A stretch of DNA of 64,000 nt from CAYFXE01 sp964347035 (lineage in GTDB: Bacteria > Acidobacteriota > Aminicenantia > Aminicenantales > Aminicenantaceae). Under the pieces are notes generated by a model. It searched no databases. It worked only from the letters and a program-made list of their open reading frames with translations, and was not told the DNA's origin. Both the position numbers and the translations under genes were made by a program. Below are positions 43,952 to 53,545 of the stretch, piece after piece (within the stretch, counting starts at the first letter, position 1; each line of letters opens with the position of its first letter). The stretch covers positions 27,290 to 91,289 of the forward strand of contig CAYFXE010000005.1 of NCBI GenBank assembly GCA_964347035.1, in the 5' to 3' direction.

Positions 43952-44453
43952 ATGAAACACAAATTTTTATTGACTATCTTATCATTGTTTTTGATTGGCT
44001 CAGCTACAGCCCAGGAAATTGTTGTCAGTGAAGGACATGGAACTAAGGCAATATTTGATGATCCAGAACCGATTTCGTCGATACAAGTAGCCCAGGGCGA
44101 CAAGTCGGGAATATTTTGTTTGGCCGCCTATGTATCCGGTTCGGACGGTATTCCCAATCACCATTTTAAGACTAGTACTATAGATCAGGTATATTTTTGG
44201 ATTGATTATACAGCAACTTTTAATCCTATTGATGTCCGTTTTCATTATATAATAATAGGTCCGGGATTTTACGAAACTTATACGACTGACTGGTATACAG
44301 CAAGATATAATAATTATGATTGGGTTTGGCTCAGATATTNNNNNNNNNNCCTACTTTCCAAGAGGGACATACACGGTTATTGTTATTGCAGAGATGGATA
44401 AGAATAGAGGAGCACAAACCACTGTTGCAAAGGTCCATTTTAGAAAACAGTGA
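43952..44453 (+). CDS. Secreted protein of unknown function (paralogue B), with gap
   Basis: ATG at 43952, preceded by GGAGG, opens a signal peptide (MKHKFLLTILSLFLIGSATAQ). The N-terminal part matches paralogue A in order (CLAAYVSGSDG, QVYFWIDYTATFNPIDVRFH, IIGPGFYET). After the 10-N gap the proper continuation is in another frame, YFPRGTYTVIVIAEMDKNRG to VHFRKQ and stop at 44453, which aligns with EPGVYTIVWIAEI in paralogue A. The frame change is due to the arbitrary gap length, not mutation. Confidence 0.72.
44340..44349. other. Assembly gap (10 N)
   Basis: Third join of the scaffold, inside paralogue B. The true missing length must be a multiple of three to restore the frame. Confidence 0.9.
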
Positions 44454-44523
44454 ATATTAGAGACTCTATGCGATATTCCTTTTCACTTGGTCGACAATAT
44501 TAGGGCCGCTCCTTCTGTACATT

Positions 44524-44649
44524 TCAACATTTTTCAGGTCTAGAAAAATAGTATGGATGATGGCCTGCCTGTCCACGTCTGAGTTCAATCCCGGCATCAT
44601 CGATTTCAGTAATTCTAGGATTAGCGGCTTTCCAGAGATCGCGGAATTT
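44524..44649 (-). pseudogene. Remnant of a TPR-kinase C-terminus
   Basis: A minus-strand frame reads KFRDLWKAANPRITEIDDAG up to a stop at 44524. It matches the C-terminal end of the TPR kinase at 61082 (KFLSLWKDADPGIAEVEDAK) at many positions. No upstream reading frame exists. It lies in the nearly 400-base gap before the second S9 peptidase, which is otherwise empty. Confidence 0.6.
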
Positions 44650-44850
44650 TTTGTTTTATTCTGTAGTGAGGTTAACTTTTAGATGGAATAATCTATCATA
44701 TAACTTCATGAAGTACGGATAGAAAAACTTTCTGCTGAAAAAAATTCGTTTTAGCAGTTATGAAATATCTTCACAACAAATTGCCATGATCCAGAAAACT
44801 CTGATATCATAGGCAAAAATTTAAAAAAGACTCAAATCCAGGAGGTCAAT

Positions 44851-46878
44851 ATGAGAAAAAAAATAGCGTTTTGGACTCTTTTCGCCTTTTTATGCATCCT
44901 GTTTATTTCGAATGTCGCTCTGAACGCCGGAGAAAAAAAACCCATGACCTTTGTGGATGCGATCAATGTTAAGGGAATATCCAATTTGCGGCTATCGCCC
45001 GATGGAAGCCAGGCTCTTTTCACCCAGAGTGAAGCCGACTGGAAAAAGAACCGCTATATCTCTCACATCTGGCGGCTCGATGCGGATGGCACGAATGTGG
45101 TTCAGATGACAAACGGTGAAGACGGAGAAGGGGGCGGCATCTGGTCTCCGGATGGAAAATACATTTCCTTTGTCACCAAGAGAGAGAATGAAGAAGATCA
45201 GATTTATCTGCTCAGCAACCACGGCGGTGAGGCCATCCAGCTTACAGACCATAAAACTCGTATCAAGAGTCACCGCTGGTCGCCGTGTGGCCAGAAGATC
45301 TACTTTCTTGCCGAGGATCCTTTAACCGAAGAGGAGGAGAAAAAGAAGAAAGCGAAAGATGATGCCTTCATTTTTGAGCATAATTTCAAACCCACGCATC
45401 TATGGATTTTTGAGTTGAAGACTAAAGAAGGAAAACGCCTGACCGAGGGCGATTTCACCATCAGGAATTTTTCTGTTTCCAGAGACGGAACAAAGATACT
45501 CTTCACCGCTGCTCCGACCCCCCTTTACGATGATATTCTCAACTCTGAAATCTGGATCATGGACCTCAAGGACGGTTTAAAGCGCAAAATCACGCAGAAC
45601 GGAATTTTTGAGACTGATATATCCCTGTCCCCGGACAACAGTCAGATTCTTTTTGTAGCGGATTCTGATCCGAAATTAAAAGATTACTATTACCAATCTA
45701 ATTTTTTTACGGTTCCTACCGAGGGCGGAACACCCAAAGCGCTTCTCCCCGATTTCGCCTATGAAGTGTACGATACGGATTGGTCGGCGGACGGGAAATC
45801 TATCTATTTCACCGCGAATATGGGTGTACGCAGCGAAATTTTCTCTTTAAGTCTCGTGGATTTGAAACTCAAGCAGATTACCGACGGCGAGCATGCCATC
45901 CGCAGTTTCGATTACAATCCCAAAATCCACACCCTTTTTTATGAGGTGAGTTCTCCGGAAAATCCAGACACATTCTGGATTATGGACATGAAGAACCTTT
46001 CCGCCCGGATGATCCATGATCCTCATCCAGAAATTAAGGAATTCAAGCTAGCCGAATACGAAGCGGTCCGCTGGAAGAGTGTGGACGGAAAGGAAGTGGA
46101 AGGAATTCTAATATACCCTGTGGATTATGAAAAAGGAAAACGTTATCCGCTTCTCGCTCATACCCATGGCGGGCCGATGGGATCGGATAAATTCACTTTT
46201 GATGGCTATGCTCATGCCCGGGCAGGACGAGGCTATGCCGTCTTTAAGCCCAACTACAGGGGAAGCACAGGATACGGCAATGAGGTGCTCCGTGACATGG
46301 TCGGACATTATTTCCTTCATGCCGATGATGATGTGTTAACAGGGGTTGATTACCTGGTTCAGAAGGGGATCGCTGATCCTGAAAGACTCGGGACCTTAGG
46401 TTGGAGTGCTGGCGGGCACATGACGAACTGGCTTGTCACTCAGACAGACAAGTTTAAGGCGGCCTCTTCCGGTGCGGGCGCATCGAACTGGATATCCATG
46501 TACGCCCAGAGCGATGTGCGGATATACCGTACACCCTGGTTCTTAGGGAATCCTTGGGATGAGGATGCTCCTCTCAAGACGTACCGTGAGCATTCTCCCA
46601 TTTTTTATGTCCACCAGGCTAAGACACCGACACTCATCCTATGCGGGGAGAACGACCGGAGAGTCCCGCTGCCCCAGAGTGTTGAAATGTACCGCGGTCT
46701 GAAAGCTAACGGAGTGCCCACAGAGCTTGTCATTTTCCCGCGCTCCGGACATGGGCCGAGGGAACTGCGACACAGGCTTTATAGGTGGAACAAGGAATTC
46801 CAATGGCTGGAAAAATACATCAGGGGCCGGGATTTCCAATTCGAAAAACCACCGGTTTCTGACAAGGCTAAACAATAA
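44851..46878 (+). CDS. S9-family prolyl oligopeptidase-like secreted peptidase (second)
   Basis: 675 aa, signal peptide at 1-28, AGGAGG before the ATG. Beta-propeller at about 40-390 with repeated WSPDG and SPDN words. The hydrolase domain has Ser in LGWSAGGHMTNW (about 517), Asp in GENDRRVP (about 600) and His in RSGHGPRE (about 632). The Gly-Trp-Ser-Ala-Gly-Gly nucleophile elbow differs from GGGSYGG of the paralogue at 29794, so their specificities likely differ. It faces the broken gamma-glutamyltransferase gene. Confidence 0.93.
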   Translation: MRKKIAFWTLFAFLCILFISNVALNAGEKKPMTFVDAINVKGISNLRLSPDGSQALFTQSEADWKKNRYISHIWRLDADGTNVVQMTNGEDGEGGGIWSPDGKYISFVTKRENEEDQIYLLSNHGGEAIQLTDHKTRIKSHRWSPCGQKIYFLAEDPLTEEEEKKKKAKDDAFIFEHNFKPTHLWIFELKTKEGKRLTEGDFTIRNFSVSRDGTKILFTAAPTPLYDDILNSEIWIMDLKDGLKRKITQNGIFETDISLSPDNSQILFVADSDPKLKDYYYQSNFFTVPTEGGTPKALLPDFAYEVYDTDWSADGKSIYFTANMGVRSEIFSLSLVDLKLKQITDGEHAIRSFDYNPKIHTLFYEVSSPENPDTFWIMDMKNLSARMIHDPHPEIKEFKLAEYEAVRWKSVDGKEVEGILIYPVDYEKGKRYPLLAHTHGGPMGSDKFTFDGYAHARAGRGYAVFKPNYRGSTGYGNEVLRDMVGHYFLHADDDVLTGVDYLVQKGIADPERLGTLGWSAGGHMTNWLVTQTDKFKAASSGAGASNWISMYAQSDVRIYRTPWFLGNPWDEDAPLKTYREHSPIFYVHQAKTPTLILCGENDRRVPLPQSVEMYRGLKANGVPTELVIFPRSGHGPRELRHRLYRWNKEFQWLEKYIRGRDFQFEKPPVSDKAKQ

Positions 46879-46905
46879 GGAACAAACCTAACAATCGTTG
46901 TTATA

Positions 46906-48437
46906 TCAATAGCCGGCAGCATAGCCAAGGCGTCGAGGATCCGTAACGCCATGGAGTTTTCCAGTCTTATGATCTCGCCAAATGATCTGCACAGATCCTG
47001 TATGCCAGTTGTAGCGTCCGAGATCTCTGATTTTTACACCTCTTTTTTTTAGGGTTTTCCGGACCTCATCAGTGATTCGGGACTCGATTTCGAGGACCCG
47101 TTCATTACCCCGGAACGCCCAGAAGCGGGGAGCATCGGCAGCATCTTTAGGATTCATATTATAATCAAGAATGTTGACTAATACTTCAGTAACAGGCTGA
47201 GGAGGGGATCCAGGTGTTCCCATAGCTAACCATGGTTTGCCATCCTTTTCAATCATGACGGCTGTGATCGGAAGCACCAGCCGACGTCCTGGACCCGTGG
47301 TATACGCTCGAGCCCTACTTCCTGTGGCTCTTACTCCATCGATGAACACACCCGGTGCTCCCCCATGAACTGTATGGAGAAGCGATATCCAGTTGCCTTC
47401 AGCATCCACGATGACATTATGATTGCTGCCGAGATAGGCGCTTTCATCTCCGGGAAAACGCGGGAATAAAGAAAGAGAAGATTGTTCCTCAGGCTCCTCG
47501 AGCTCTTCTGGAGAGGAAAGGTCGACTCCGGATTTCACCATGGTATGACGGACATACTGGGCACCCATTTTTCCATACTCTTTTGATAACCAAACTTCGG
47601 AAGGAATCTGGAAGTTCAGGGGATCCTTGATAGCCCATCTTGTCTCGTCGTTGACGCGGCCAAAAGCTCGAGTCATGATCTCGAGAGTCTCGGCTGATTG
47701 GGTGTAATGCCCCATGCTCCTGTATACATATAATCCGCCCCTTCTGAGGCAACCTTCTTGAGGTGTTCGGCCAGCTTCGGCATCTTCCAGCGCTTTCCGA
47801 CCGGAACAAGAAAACCATCAGGCATGTAAAACTCTCGGGCTTCTTTATTTTTGATCAGATCCGAGCGTTCAAAAAGAGCATAGTTGATGCCGTACATGAA
47901 GGAAGTGACAATGACACCTTGCTCTGCAGAAGCGATTGCTGCTTCCAAGTAGGATGCCCACGGCTTTGTTCCGAAACGTTTAGCTAGCGCTTCGAGTCCT
48001 TTGACAACCCCCCCGATGGCGACTTTGGAAGGATCGCCGCGTTTACCAGGCTTTCTAAGAGGTCTTTCAGAGACAGCGCTGATCACATGAAATTTTCCAG
48101 TCGAGTTTTCATAATAGATGGCAGACATCGTCCCAAAATGGGATACCTGGTGAAAGTCATTCACATGCTGAAGGAACACAGCGGTTATCATGGCATCGAC
48201 AGCATTCCCGCCTTCACGCAGCACTTTGAGAGCCGCTTCGGTGACAATCGGGAGTTGTGTGCTTACCATCACCTTTTCTCCGACAGCTTCTTTCTTCGGC
48301 CCTTGATTTAATCGGGGGTCTTTTGGTTCAGTTGAAGATTTTTCAGTATCCTGACTAGCAGCATCGGTCAATGTGAAGCTCATCAACAAAAAAACAAGCA
48401 TGATTAATATTGATGCTGATGATGTGACTTTACGCAT
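46906..48437 (-). pseudogene. Gamma-glutamyltransferase gene, frameshift and internal deletion
   Basis: The 5' frame (48437-47673) encodes the signal peptide and large-subunit start: TQLPIVTEAALKVLREGGNA then HFGTMSAIYYENSTG, stopping after YMYTGAWG. The 3' frame (47715-46906) resumes at GHYTQSAETLEIM and contains the small-subunit start GSNHNVIVDAEGNW and the oxyanion region TGSRARAYTTGPGR. About 70 residues usually present (ending in the PPPSSGG region) are missing between them, together with a frame change. In addition the catalytic Thr of TTH appears as Ser in SNH. A collapsed assembly is the alternative. Confidence 0.75.
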
Positions 48438-48499
48438 GTCGGATTCCTCCTTAAACGAAAATTAACCAAATTTCATCTTCGGTGATTTTCCCCATCTTA

Positions 48500-49063
48500 T
48501 TAAATAATTTTATTGAGCTTTCTAAGGATTTCATCAAAGGCTTCTGGTCTAATTGATCTGAGAGATTTTCCAGGAATTCCAATCCATTCTGGGTGGACAC
48601 CAATCTTATTGAGCAGAGTTTTAAATTCTTCCATAAAAACACCCGTACCCGGGACAAATTCGATATCCCTCGGGAATTCTTTTTTGCCTTTAATATTTTC
48701 TTTCCATTTACCCACAAAATCTATCCCACAGGTTGGGCTTCCTTCTGCCCCGAGGACTGCTGAAATTTTATAGTTCTTTTTTATATACCAGCTCAATGTC
48801 TGAGTAATATTATCTGCAAGTTTGTGATACACAGCCCTTACTTTTGAATGGTCGTAGGATTCTTTTGGCAGCGGTTTTCTGAATATTCCTGCCAGTTCAA
48901 CCTCAGGACAGGGAATCTGGTAAAGACCCACACCTTTTTTAATAAGGATTTTTATGACATCTTCTTCGAGCCCGGGATAAATCGCAAGATTATCTTCAAG
49001 AGAATGAACATTTAAAATGCAATGAGTTACAATAACAATTTTCCCGCTTCTTTTGTCTCTCAT
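48500..49063 (-). CDS. TudS-related putative desulfidase (CD3072 type)
   Basis: 187 aa. The three Cys that would hold a [4Fe-4S] cluster fit the TudS/DUF523 pattern: VTHCILN near the N-terminus, IPCPEVELAG, and GAEGSPTCGIDF. TudS removes sulfur from thiouracil; this subgroup is only predicted. Standing alone, with 63 and about 140 empty bases at its sides. Confidence 0.78.
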   Translation of the reverse strand: MRDKRSGKIVIVTHCILNVHSLEDNLAIYPGLEEDVIKILIKKGVGLYQIPCPEVELAGIFRKPLPKESYDHSKVRAVYHKLADNITQTLSWYIKKNYKISAVLGAEGSPTCGIDFVGKWKENIKGKKEFPRDIEFVPGTGVFMEEFKTLLNKIGVHPEWIGIPGKSLRSIRPEAFDEILRKLNKII

Positions 49064-49200
49064 TGGAAACCTTTTTCAGCTAATAGCATAGGAAAAATTT
49101 GATGTTAAAGACAAGGCAAAATTAATTTTTTTCAGTCAGCCCCACACATCGAAGAGAGGCTTAATCTCAGATGATTCTTAGAGTTGAAAATTTGAGTGTA

Positions 49201-50133
49201 TTATTCAGCCCTGCGGGCAGTCATAAGCAATATTTCTCTTTTCCAATCCTGCGGCCATATTTTCTTAGCGGTCCTTAAAACAAGAGGATAACTCAGGGTT
49301 ATGAGAGGGTGGCAAACTGCAAATCTGATTTTATGTGCCCATTTGGATAATGCGCCAGCCAGATTGGGATAGTTCTCTGACAAGGTGACGTTTGCTGCGG
49401 GGGGAACGTCATGCACTTGGATATTTTCAAATCCGCTACGTTTAATGAAAATCTTCAACGTCTCAGGCGTAAAGTAGAAGAGATGGTTGTATAGAAAGAA
49501 ATACCATCGTTTTCCCAGTAATAACCTCGGCATTGAATTGTAATTCATTGTTTCTATGATAAGGATTCCTCCAGGGATGATGTGGTTATAAGCAGCTTTA
49601 AGGAAAGCAAAGGGATCGAGGATGTGCTCGATCAACCCAAAAGCTGTAACAATATCATAGGCTTCGTCAGCAGGGAAGTCGACGATATCTGTTTGTATGA
49701 TATCTATCCCGAACATCTCTTTGGCTTTGGAAACTGCTTGTTCTGACAGGTCAAGTCCGGTTGCCTCGAATCCTGCCTCACGAGCCGCATAGATGAGTGC
49801 ACCATTACCTGTACCTATATCAAGGAGTCGGTGAGCGCTTGCTATTGAACGGATCCATTCGATTCGTGCCTGGGCAATTTTGATAGTAAATTCACGATTC
49901 GAGAGATACCTATCGACCTTACTCTTACCTTTAGTGCTCTTTTTGTACCGCCAGTTAAAATACTTCGTGCCCTCCTCTTGGGATGGTTGAGGATGCTGGA
50001 AAGCAAGGCCACATCGGGGGCATTCAAAAATTGAAATGGGGAAGCCTCCTATGTGTGAGCGGATTTGCTCTGACTTTGCTTCCACTTGGCCACAAAGAAG
50101 GCACTCAAGTAATGTTTTCTTGCTGCTCTTCAT
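49201..50133 (-). CDS. Class I SAM-dependent methyltransferase with N-terminal zinc ribbon
   Basis: 310 aa from the ATG at 50133 (an upstream GTG at 50196 is weaker). An N-terminal zinc site is CLLCG and CPRCGLAFQHP (about 10-45). The methyltransferase core follows with LLDIGTGNGALIYAAREAG (SAM site), GLDLSEQAV, DIVTAFGLIEHILDPF and GGILIIETMN. This layout is typical of methyltransferases of the Methyltransf_23 group acting on small molecules or sugars. It is preceded by an ester-cyclase remnant on the same strand. Confidence 0.82.
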   Translation of the reverse strand: MKSSKKTLLECLLCGQVEAKSEQIRSHIGGFPISIFECPRCGLAFQHPQPSQEEGTKYFNWRYKKSTKGKSKVDRYLSNREFTIKIAQARIEWIRSIASAHRLLDIGTGNGALIYAAREAGFEATGLDLSEQAVSKAKEMFGIDIIQTDIVDFPADEAYDIVTAFGLIEHILDPFAFLKAAYNHIIPGGILIIETMNYNSMPRLLLGKRWYFFLYNHLFYFTPETLKIFIKRSGFENIQVHDVPPAANVTLSENYPNLAGALSKWAHKIRFAVCHPLITLSYPLVLRTAKKIWPQDWKREILLMTARRAE

Positions 50134-50162
50134 TCCTTTTATTCCTTGTGATATGTCTACTC

Positions 50163-50432
50163 TTAAATTGCTTGAAAAATTGCAATTGCTGTCCACTCGA
50201 GTTCCTTACCAGTTGCAGGAATTCCAAAAAACTCTCCTCCATGAATTACATGAACCGGTATTCGTATCATTACCTTAATCCTCCTCTACAATCATATCAT
50301 CTATAGTATGCCATACGTTGGGGAACGCAGGGTAGATTTTTTGTTTAGCAAGCTGTTTAAACTCTTTAAGGCTTAAAGGATAAGTAAAAAAGTCCATAGA
50401 GAAAGTCTTATTCCAGCCATATTTTTCCCCTC
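50163..50432 (-). pseudogene. Remnant of a SnoaL/ester-cyclase gene with frameshift
   Basis: The first frame reads KYGWNKTFSMDFFTYPLSLK onward to FPNVWHTIDDMIVEED and a stop. Removal of one T at about 50279 continues into VMIRIPVHVIHGGEFFGIPA then TGKELEWTAIAIFQ, a classic ester-cyclase strand. The end is cut off at 50163. So this is a fragment of the same family as the lipoproteins at 53546, 58858 and 59959, without its signal peptide. Confidence 0.65.
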
Positions 50433-50435
50433 CTT

Positions 50436-51473
50436 TTACAAAAGAAAAATATTATTCCTCTGGCATTTTTTAAACATCTTATCCGGCCAAATGCTGGCCT
50501 GGACTTCTCCTATATGAGCTTTTTTTAAATAGAACATACAAAGCCGAGACTGGCCAATACCTCCACCGATGGATAGAGGCAATTCCCCGTTTAGTAATTT
50601 CTGATGGAAGTACAATTCCCTTCTTTCAGTTGTGCCCGTTATTTCCAGCTGTTTTTCCAGTGCCTGTTGATCTACTCTAATTCCCATTGAAGAGAGCTCA
50701 AATGCTGTTTTGAGTTCAGGATACCAGACAATGATATCTCCGTTCAGCCCGGGACCTATTTCTGTGGGAGTTGTCCAATCATCATAATCTGGAGCTCTGC
50801 CATCATGGGGCTGACCACTCTTTAAGGAAGCGCCGATCCCGATGATGAAAACAGCGCCGTACTCTTTACAGACAGCGTCTTCTCTTTTTGCTGGAGATAG
50901 CTTGGGGTATTTTTCTTCTAATTCTCCTGAGTGGATAAAGACGATTTCTTCAGGAAGAACAGGTTTGATTTCAGGATAAAGGGCATGAATAAAGTGTTCC
51001 GTTCTTTTTATAATCTGATAAATCTTGTTGACTGTACTCTGTAAAAATTTAAGATTTCTTTCCTCTCTTGAAATAACTCTTTCCCAATCCCATTGATCAA
51101 CGTAGAGAGAATGTAAATTATCGAGTTGCTCATCGGGCCTGATAGCATTCATATCAGTGTATATGCCATCGCTTAAGCCGATATTTAGATTGGCAAGCGT
51201 TAATCTTTTCCACTTGGCCAAAGATTGGACTATTTCAGCTCTTGCATAGTCCATATTTTTAATTTTGAATGAAATCGGCTGTTCCACACCATTTAGATCA
51301 TCATTAATGCCGGTTCCTGCTCTCACAAACAATGGAGCAGTTACTCGTCGCAGATTCAAAGCTTCAGCCAGGTTTGTTTGAAAAAAATCTTTGATCAGTT
51401 TAATGGCTTTTTCTGTTTCCATTACATCGAGAACAGGTTGATAATTTTCTGGAATTATACAGTTCATGCTCAT
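50436..51473 (-). CDS. asnA: Aspartate-ammonia ligase
   Basis: 345 aa, a class II tRNA-synthetase-like enzyme making asparagine from aspartate, ammonia and ATP. Family marks are LAEALNLRRVTAPLFVRAGTGINDDLNG, DQWDWERVIS and SIGGGIGQSRLCMF (motif 3). Its start shares one base with the stop of the upstream lipoprotein gene (TAATG). Length and motifs are normal, so an intact enzyme is expected. Confidence 0.95.
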   Translation of the reverse strand: MSMNCIIPENYQPVLDVMETEKAIKLIKDFFQTNLAEALNLRRVTAPLFVRAGTGINDDLNGVEQPISFKIKNMDYARAEIVQSLAKWKRLTLANLNIGLSDGIYTDMNAIRPDEQLDNLHSLYVDQWDWERVISREERNLKFLQSTVNKIYQIIKRTEHFIHALYPEIKPVLPEEIVFIHSGELEEKYPKLSPAKREDAVCKEYGAVFIIGIGASLKSGQPHDGRAPDYDDWTTPTEIGPGLNGDIIVWYPELKTAFELSSMGIRVDQQALEKQLEITGTTERRELYFHQKLLNGELPLSIGGGIGQSRLCMFYLKKAHIGEVQASIWPDKMFKKCQRNNIFLL

Positions 51474-52144
51474 TATTTTCCTTTTTCTAAAGAATACTTC
51501 CTTTTTTCGGAGTCTGGTCCTATAATTTCTATTTCTTCAGGCGTAATCTCCCCAACTTTTGCTCCCTCGCTAATTGTTTCTCCTTTCTCCACAGCTAAAG
51601 CATTCCCATCAATAATAATCAGAGCAACAATCTTTTCACAGGAAACGACATATCCAATATATTTTATGTTTTGAGCTAGTAAAGAGTCCCAATCCATAGA
51701 GCGAAGTTGGGCATTTACAGTTTTCAATTGAATTTTTTCTTCACTGACTTTAAGCTTTACGGGCAGTTCGATCGCTATCTTTGGTTTATCTTCCTCGTCT
51801 TCTCCTTTTGAGAAACGCTTTGCTTCTTCAGCAATTTCTTTATCAAGAAGGCCATAGGAAAGGGCTTTTTCGTAGGCAACAAGGGCCTCTTCCTTTTTAC
51901 CTTGAGAGGCAAGCTTTCGAGCCTCATGCAGATGAGCATAACTCGCAGAAATCTTAGCCCGAAACAATGCAAGCCGATAGAAAGAGTTATCGGGCTTTTC
52001 CTCCGCTCCCCTCTCATAGTATTTGATGGCCTCATCCCAATTTTTATTGAGAGCAGCTTCAGTGCCCAACTTATAGTTTTGATTGAAAGTAGAACAATTC
52101 CAAAGGGTTAAAGCAATTATTGTTAAAATCGTTATTTTTTTCAT
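51473..52144 (-). CDS. Lipoprotein with TPR-like repeats
   Basis: 223 aa from the ATG at 52144, which has AGGAGAG upstream. Signal MKKITILTIIALTLWNC with a lipid-attached Cys17. Residues 28-110 contain two TPR-like helices (NWDEAIKYYERGAEEKPDN and KKEEALVAYEKALSYG). The C-terminal 100 residues form a strand-rich domain. Function unknown; it is translationally coupled to asnA. Confidence 0.72.
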   Translation of the reverse strand: MKKITILTIIALTLWNCSTFNQNYKLGTEAALNKNWDEAIKYYERGAEEKPDNSFYRLALFRAKISASYAHLHEARKLASQGKKEEALVAYEKALSYGLLDKEIAEEAKRFSKGEDEEDKPKIAIELPVKLKVSEEKIQLKTVNAQLRSMDWDSLLAQNIKYIGYVVSCEKIVALIIIDGNALAVEKGETISEGAKVGEITPEEIEIIGPDSEKRKYSLEKGK

Positions 52145-52332
52145 TTTTTCTCTCCTAATAAAGAATTTCCTTCCCCCCCATCTGTCTACCCCATTGAGGT
52201 GGAATAACATTTTGCTTTCAATCCTTCATCGGGAAGCCAGGATTTCAGAGTCTCTGGTTTCCGCTGCCTCTATTTTGTTTTAGATTATTATCAAGAAAAT
52301 TCATAAAAAACTGAGAGCTGAACTCCTTATGG

Positions 52333-52662
52333 CTATTTTCTTACCTCAACAGGAACAAGAACCCTTTTCATGTCTACATTCTTTACATCCACAGGTAAAA
52401 GCTGATTTTTTACTTCTACTGGAATAGCTACAATATTTTTCACGTCTACAGGTAAATTATCAAAAATTTCTATCACTAAAGGTTCCCAATTTTCGCCTGG
52501 TGTTCTCTCCACCGCCTTTATTCGCACATCCACAATTTCAGAGTTGGCTGCATACAGATTAGGAAATATCTTTACATCCCTAAGGCAAATCCAGATAAGA
52601 CAAAGAGCAATAATTGTGAGAATGATTTTTGTATAGGAATCCATATTAAATTTTGTCTTCAT
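52333..52662 (-). CDS. Single-helix membrane-anchored hypothetical protein
   Basis: 109 aa with a membrane segment at about 12-27 and a periplasmic part. The tail contains repeated related words (NLPVDVKNIVAIPVEVKN, LLPVDVKNVDMKRVLVPVEV), a short internal repeat. No family recognised. It stands alone between AT-rich gaps. Confidence 0.55.
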   Translation of the reverse strand: MKTKFNMDSYTKIILTIIALCLIWICLRDVKIFPNLYAANSEIVDVRIKAVERTPGENWEPLVIEIFDNLPVDVKNIVAIPVEVKNQLLPVDVKNVDMKRVLVPVEVRK

Positions 52663-52718
52663 ACTATCCTCCTCTAATTACAAATATAGAATGCAAAACA
52701 AAAGAAACAAGTTAAAAT

Positions 52719-53162
52719 TTATTTCCTTAATTTTTTCTTTAATTCTGAAATTGAAAGTCTTGTTATCTTGATTTTTTTATCAAGTTCCGCAATCTTATAT
52801 CGAATATAACCCAAGCGATTAAAAATATTTACGTATCTGTAGGCAGTTTGATTTATTCCATAAAAATCTCCTACCAGGATTTTCCTTTCCTCCAGAAGAC
52901 ATTTATGATATTTTTCAGCTTCTTCTAAATTCTTAAAGACTCTCTTCCCTTCCCAAATTAAGCAATTTTGATCACCTTCCAACCTTTTTTTAAGCATTTT
53001 ATTTGCTATGAGATTCTTTTCTTTATTTTCCAGATTCATTCCATTTCCAACATTGATTGAATGACTATAATGCACAGGATTACCAAGAAGAGAAAAGGAT
53101 AAAAACATTAAAAAGGAAACTCTGAGCATACGGTCTTTTCTTTTAATAATTTTTGCTTTCAT
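52719..53162 (-). CDS. Hypothetical exported protein
   Basis: 147 aa. A hydrophobic stretch near the N-terminus (MLRVSFLMFLSFSLLG) could be a signal peptide if translation begins at the internal Met at residue 12. The remainder is basic and helical (NLEEAEKYHKCLLEERK, ELDKKIKITRLSISELKKKLR). Very AT-rich codons. No family recognised. Confidence 0.5.
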   Translation of the reverse strand: MKAKIIKRKDRMLRVSFLMFLSFSLLGNPVHYSHSINVGNGMNLENKEKNLIANKMLKKRLEGDQNCLIWEGKRVFKNLEEAEKYHKCLLEERKILVGDFYGINQTAYRYVNIFNRLGYIRYKIAELDKKIKITRLSISELKKKLRK

Positions 53163-53227
53163 CCTTGCCTAAAAACAATGGTATGCTGCCTAATTTTCTG
53201 ATGGGCTATAAATTTCAGATTGAGTCA

Positions 53228-53374
53228 TCAACTAGCCCTAGACTTCAAAAGATATCCTGCAATAATGAGAATCGCTCCAATTATTATCACTGCCCATGCT
53301 ATTCCAGGACTAATTGATGTGAACCATTTTAAAACTAAACCTGTTATAAATATCAAAAAACCTAGTATTTTCAT
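53228..53374 (-). CDS. 48-aa two-helix membrane protein
   Basis: ATG at 53374, with GAAGGATGG about 7 bases upstream. The protein reads MKILGFLIFITGLVLKWF then a short turn and AWAVIIIGAILIIAGYLLK, ending SRAS. Two membrane helices and a basic C-terminus are convincing for such a short frame. The plus-strand frame on the same bases looks random. Function unknown. Confidence 0.6.
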   Translation of the reverse strand: MKILGFLIFITGLVLKWFTSISPGIAWAVIIIGAILIIAGYLLKSRAS

Positions 53375-53545
53375 CTTAACCATCCTTCACGTTTTTCTAT
53401 ATTATAACTCCGGTAAAAGAATAGGGGCAACTAACAAGCCTAAAACCACCAATCTGATGCTGAACCACGATAAATGCTTCAATCAGTATTGATTAGATTT
53501 AAGCGAGGCTTATCTTAGGCTGATTCTGGGTTGGGGGAGTGTGAG

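Noticed and set aside
53220..53492. Plus-strand 90-aa frame
   Set aside because: No ribosome site and random-looking residues; the minus strand holds a better small membrane-protein gene.
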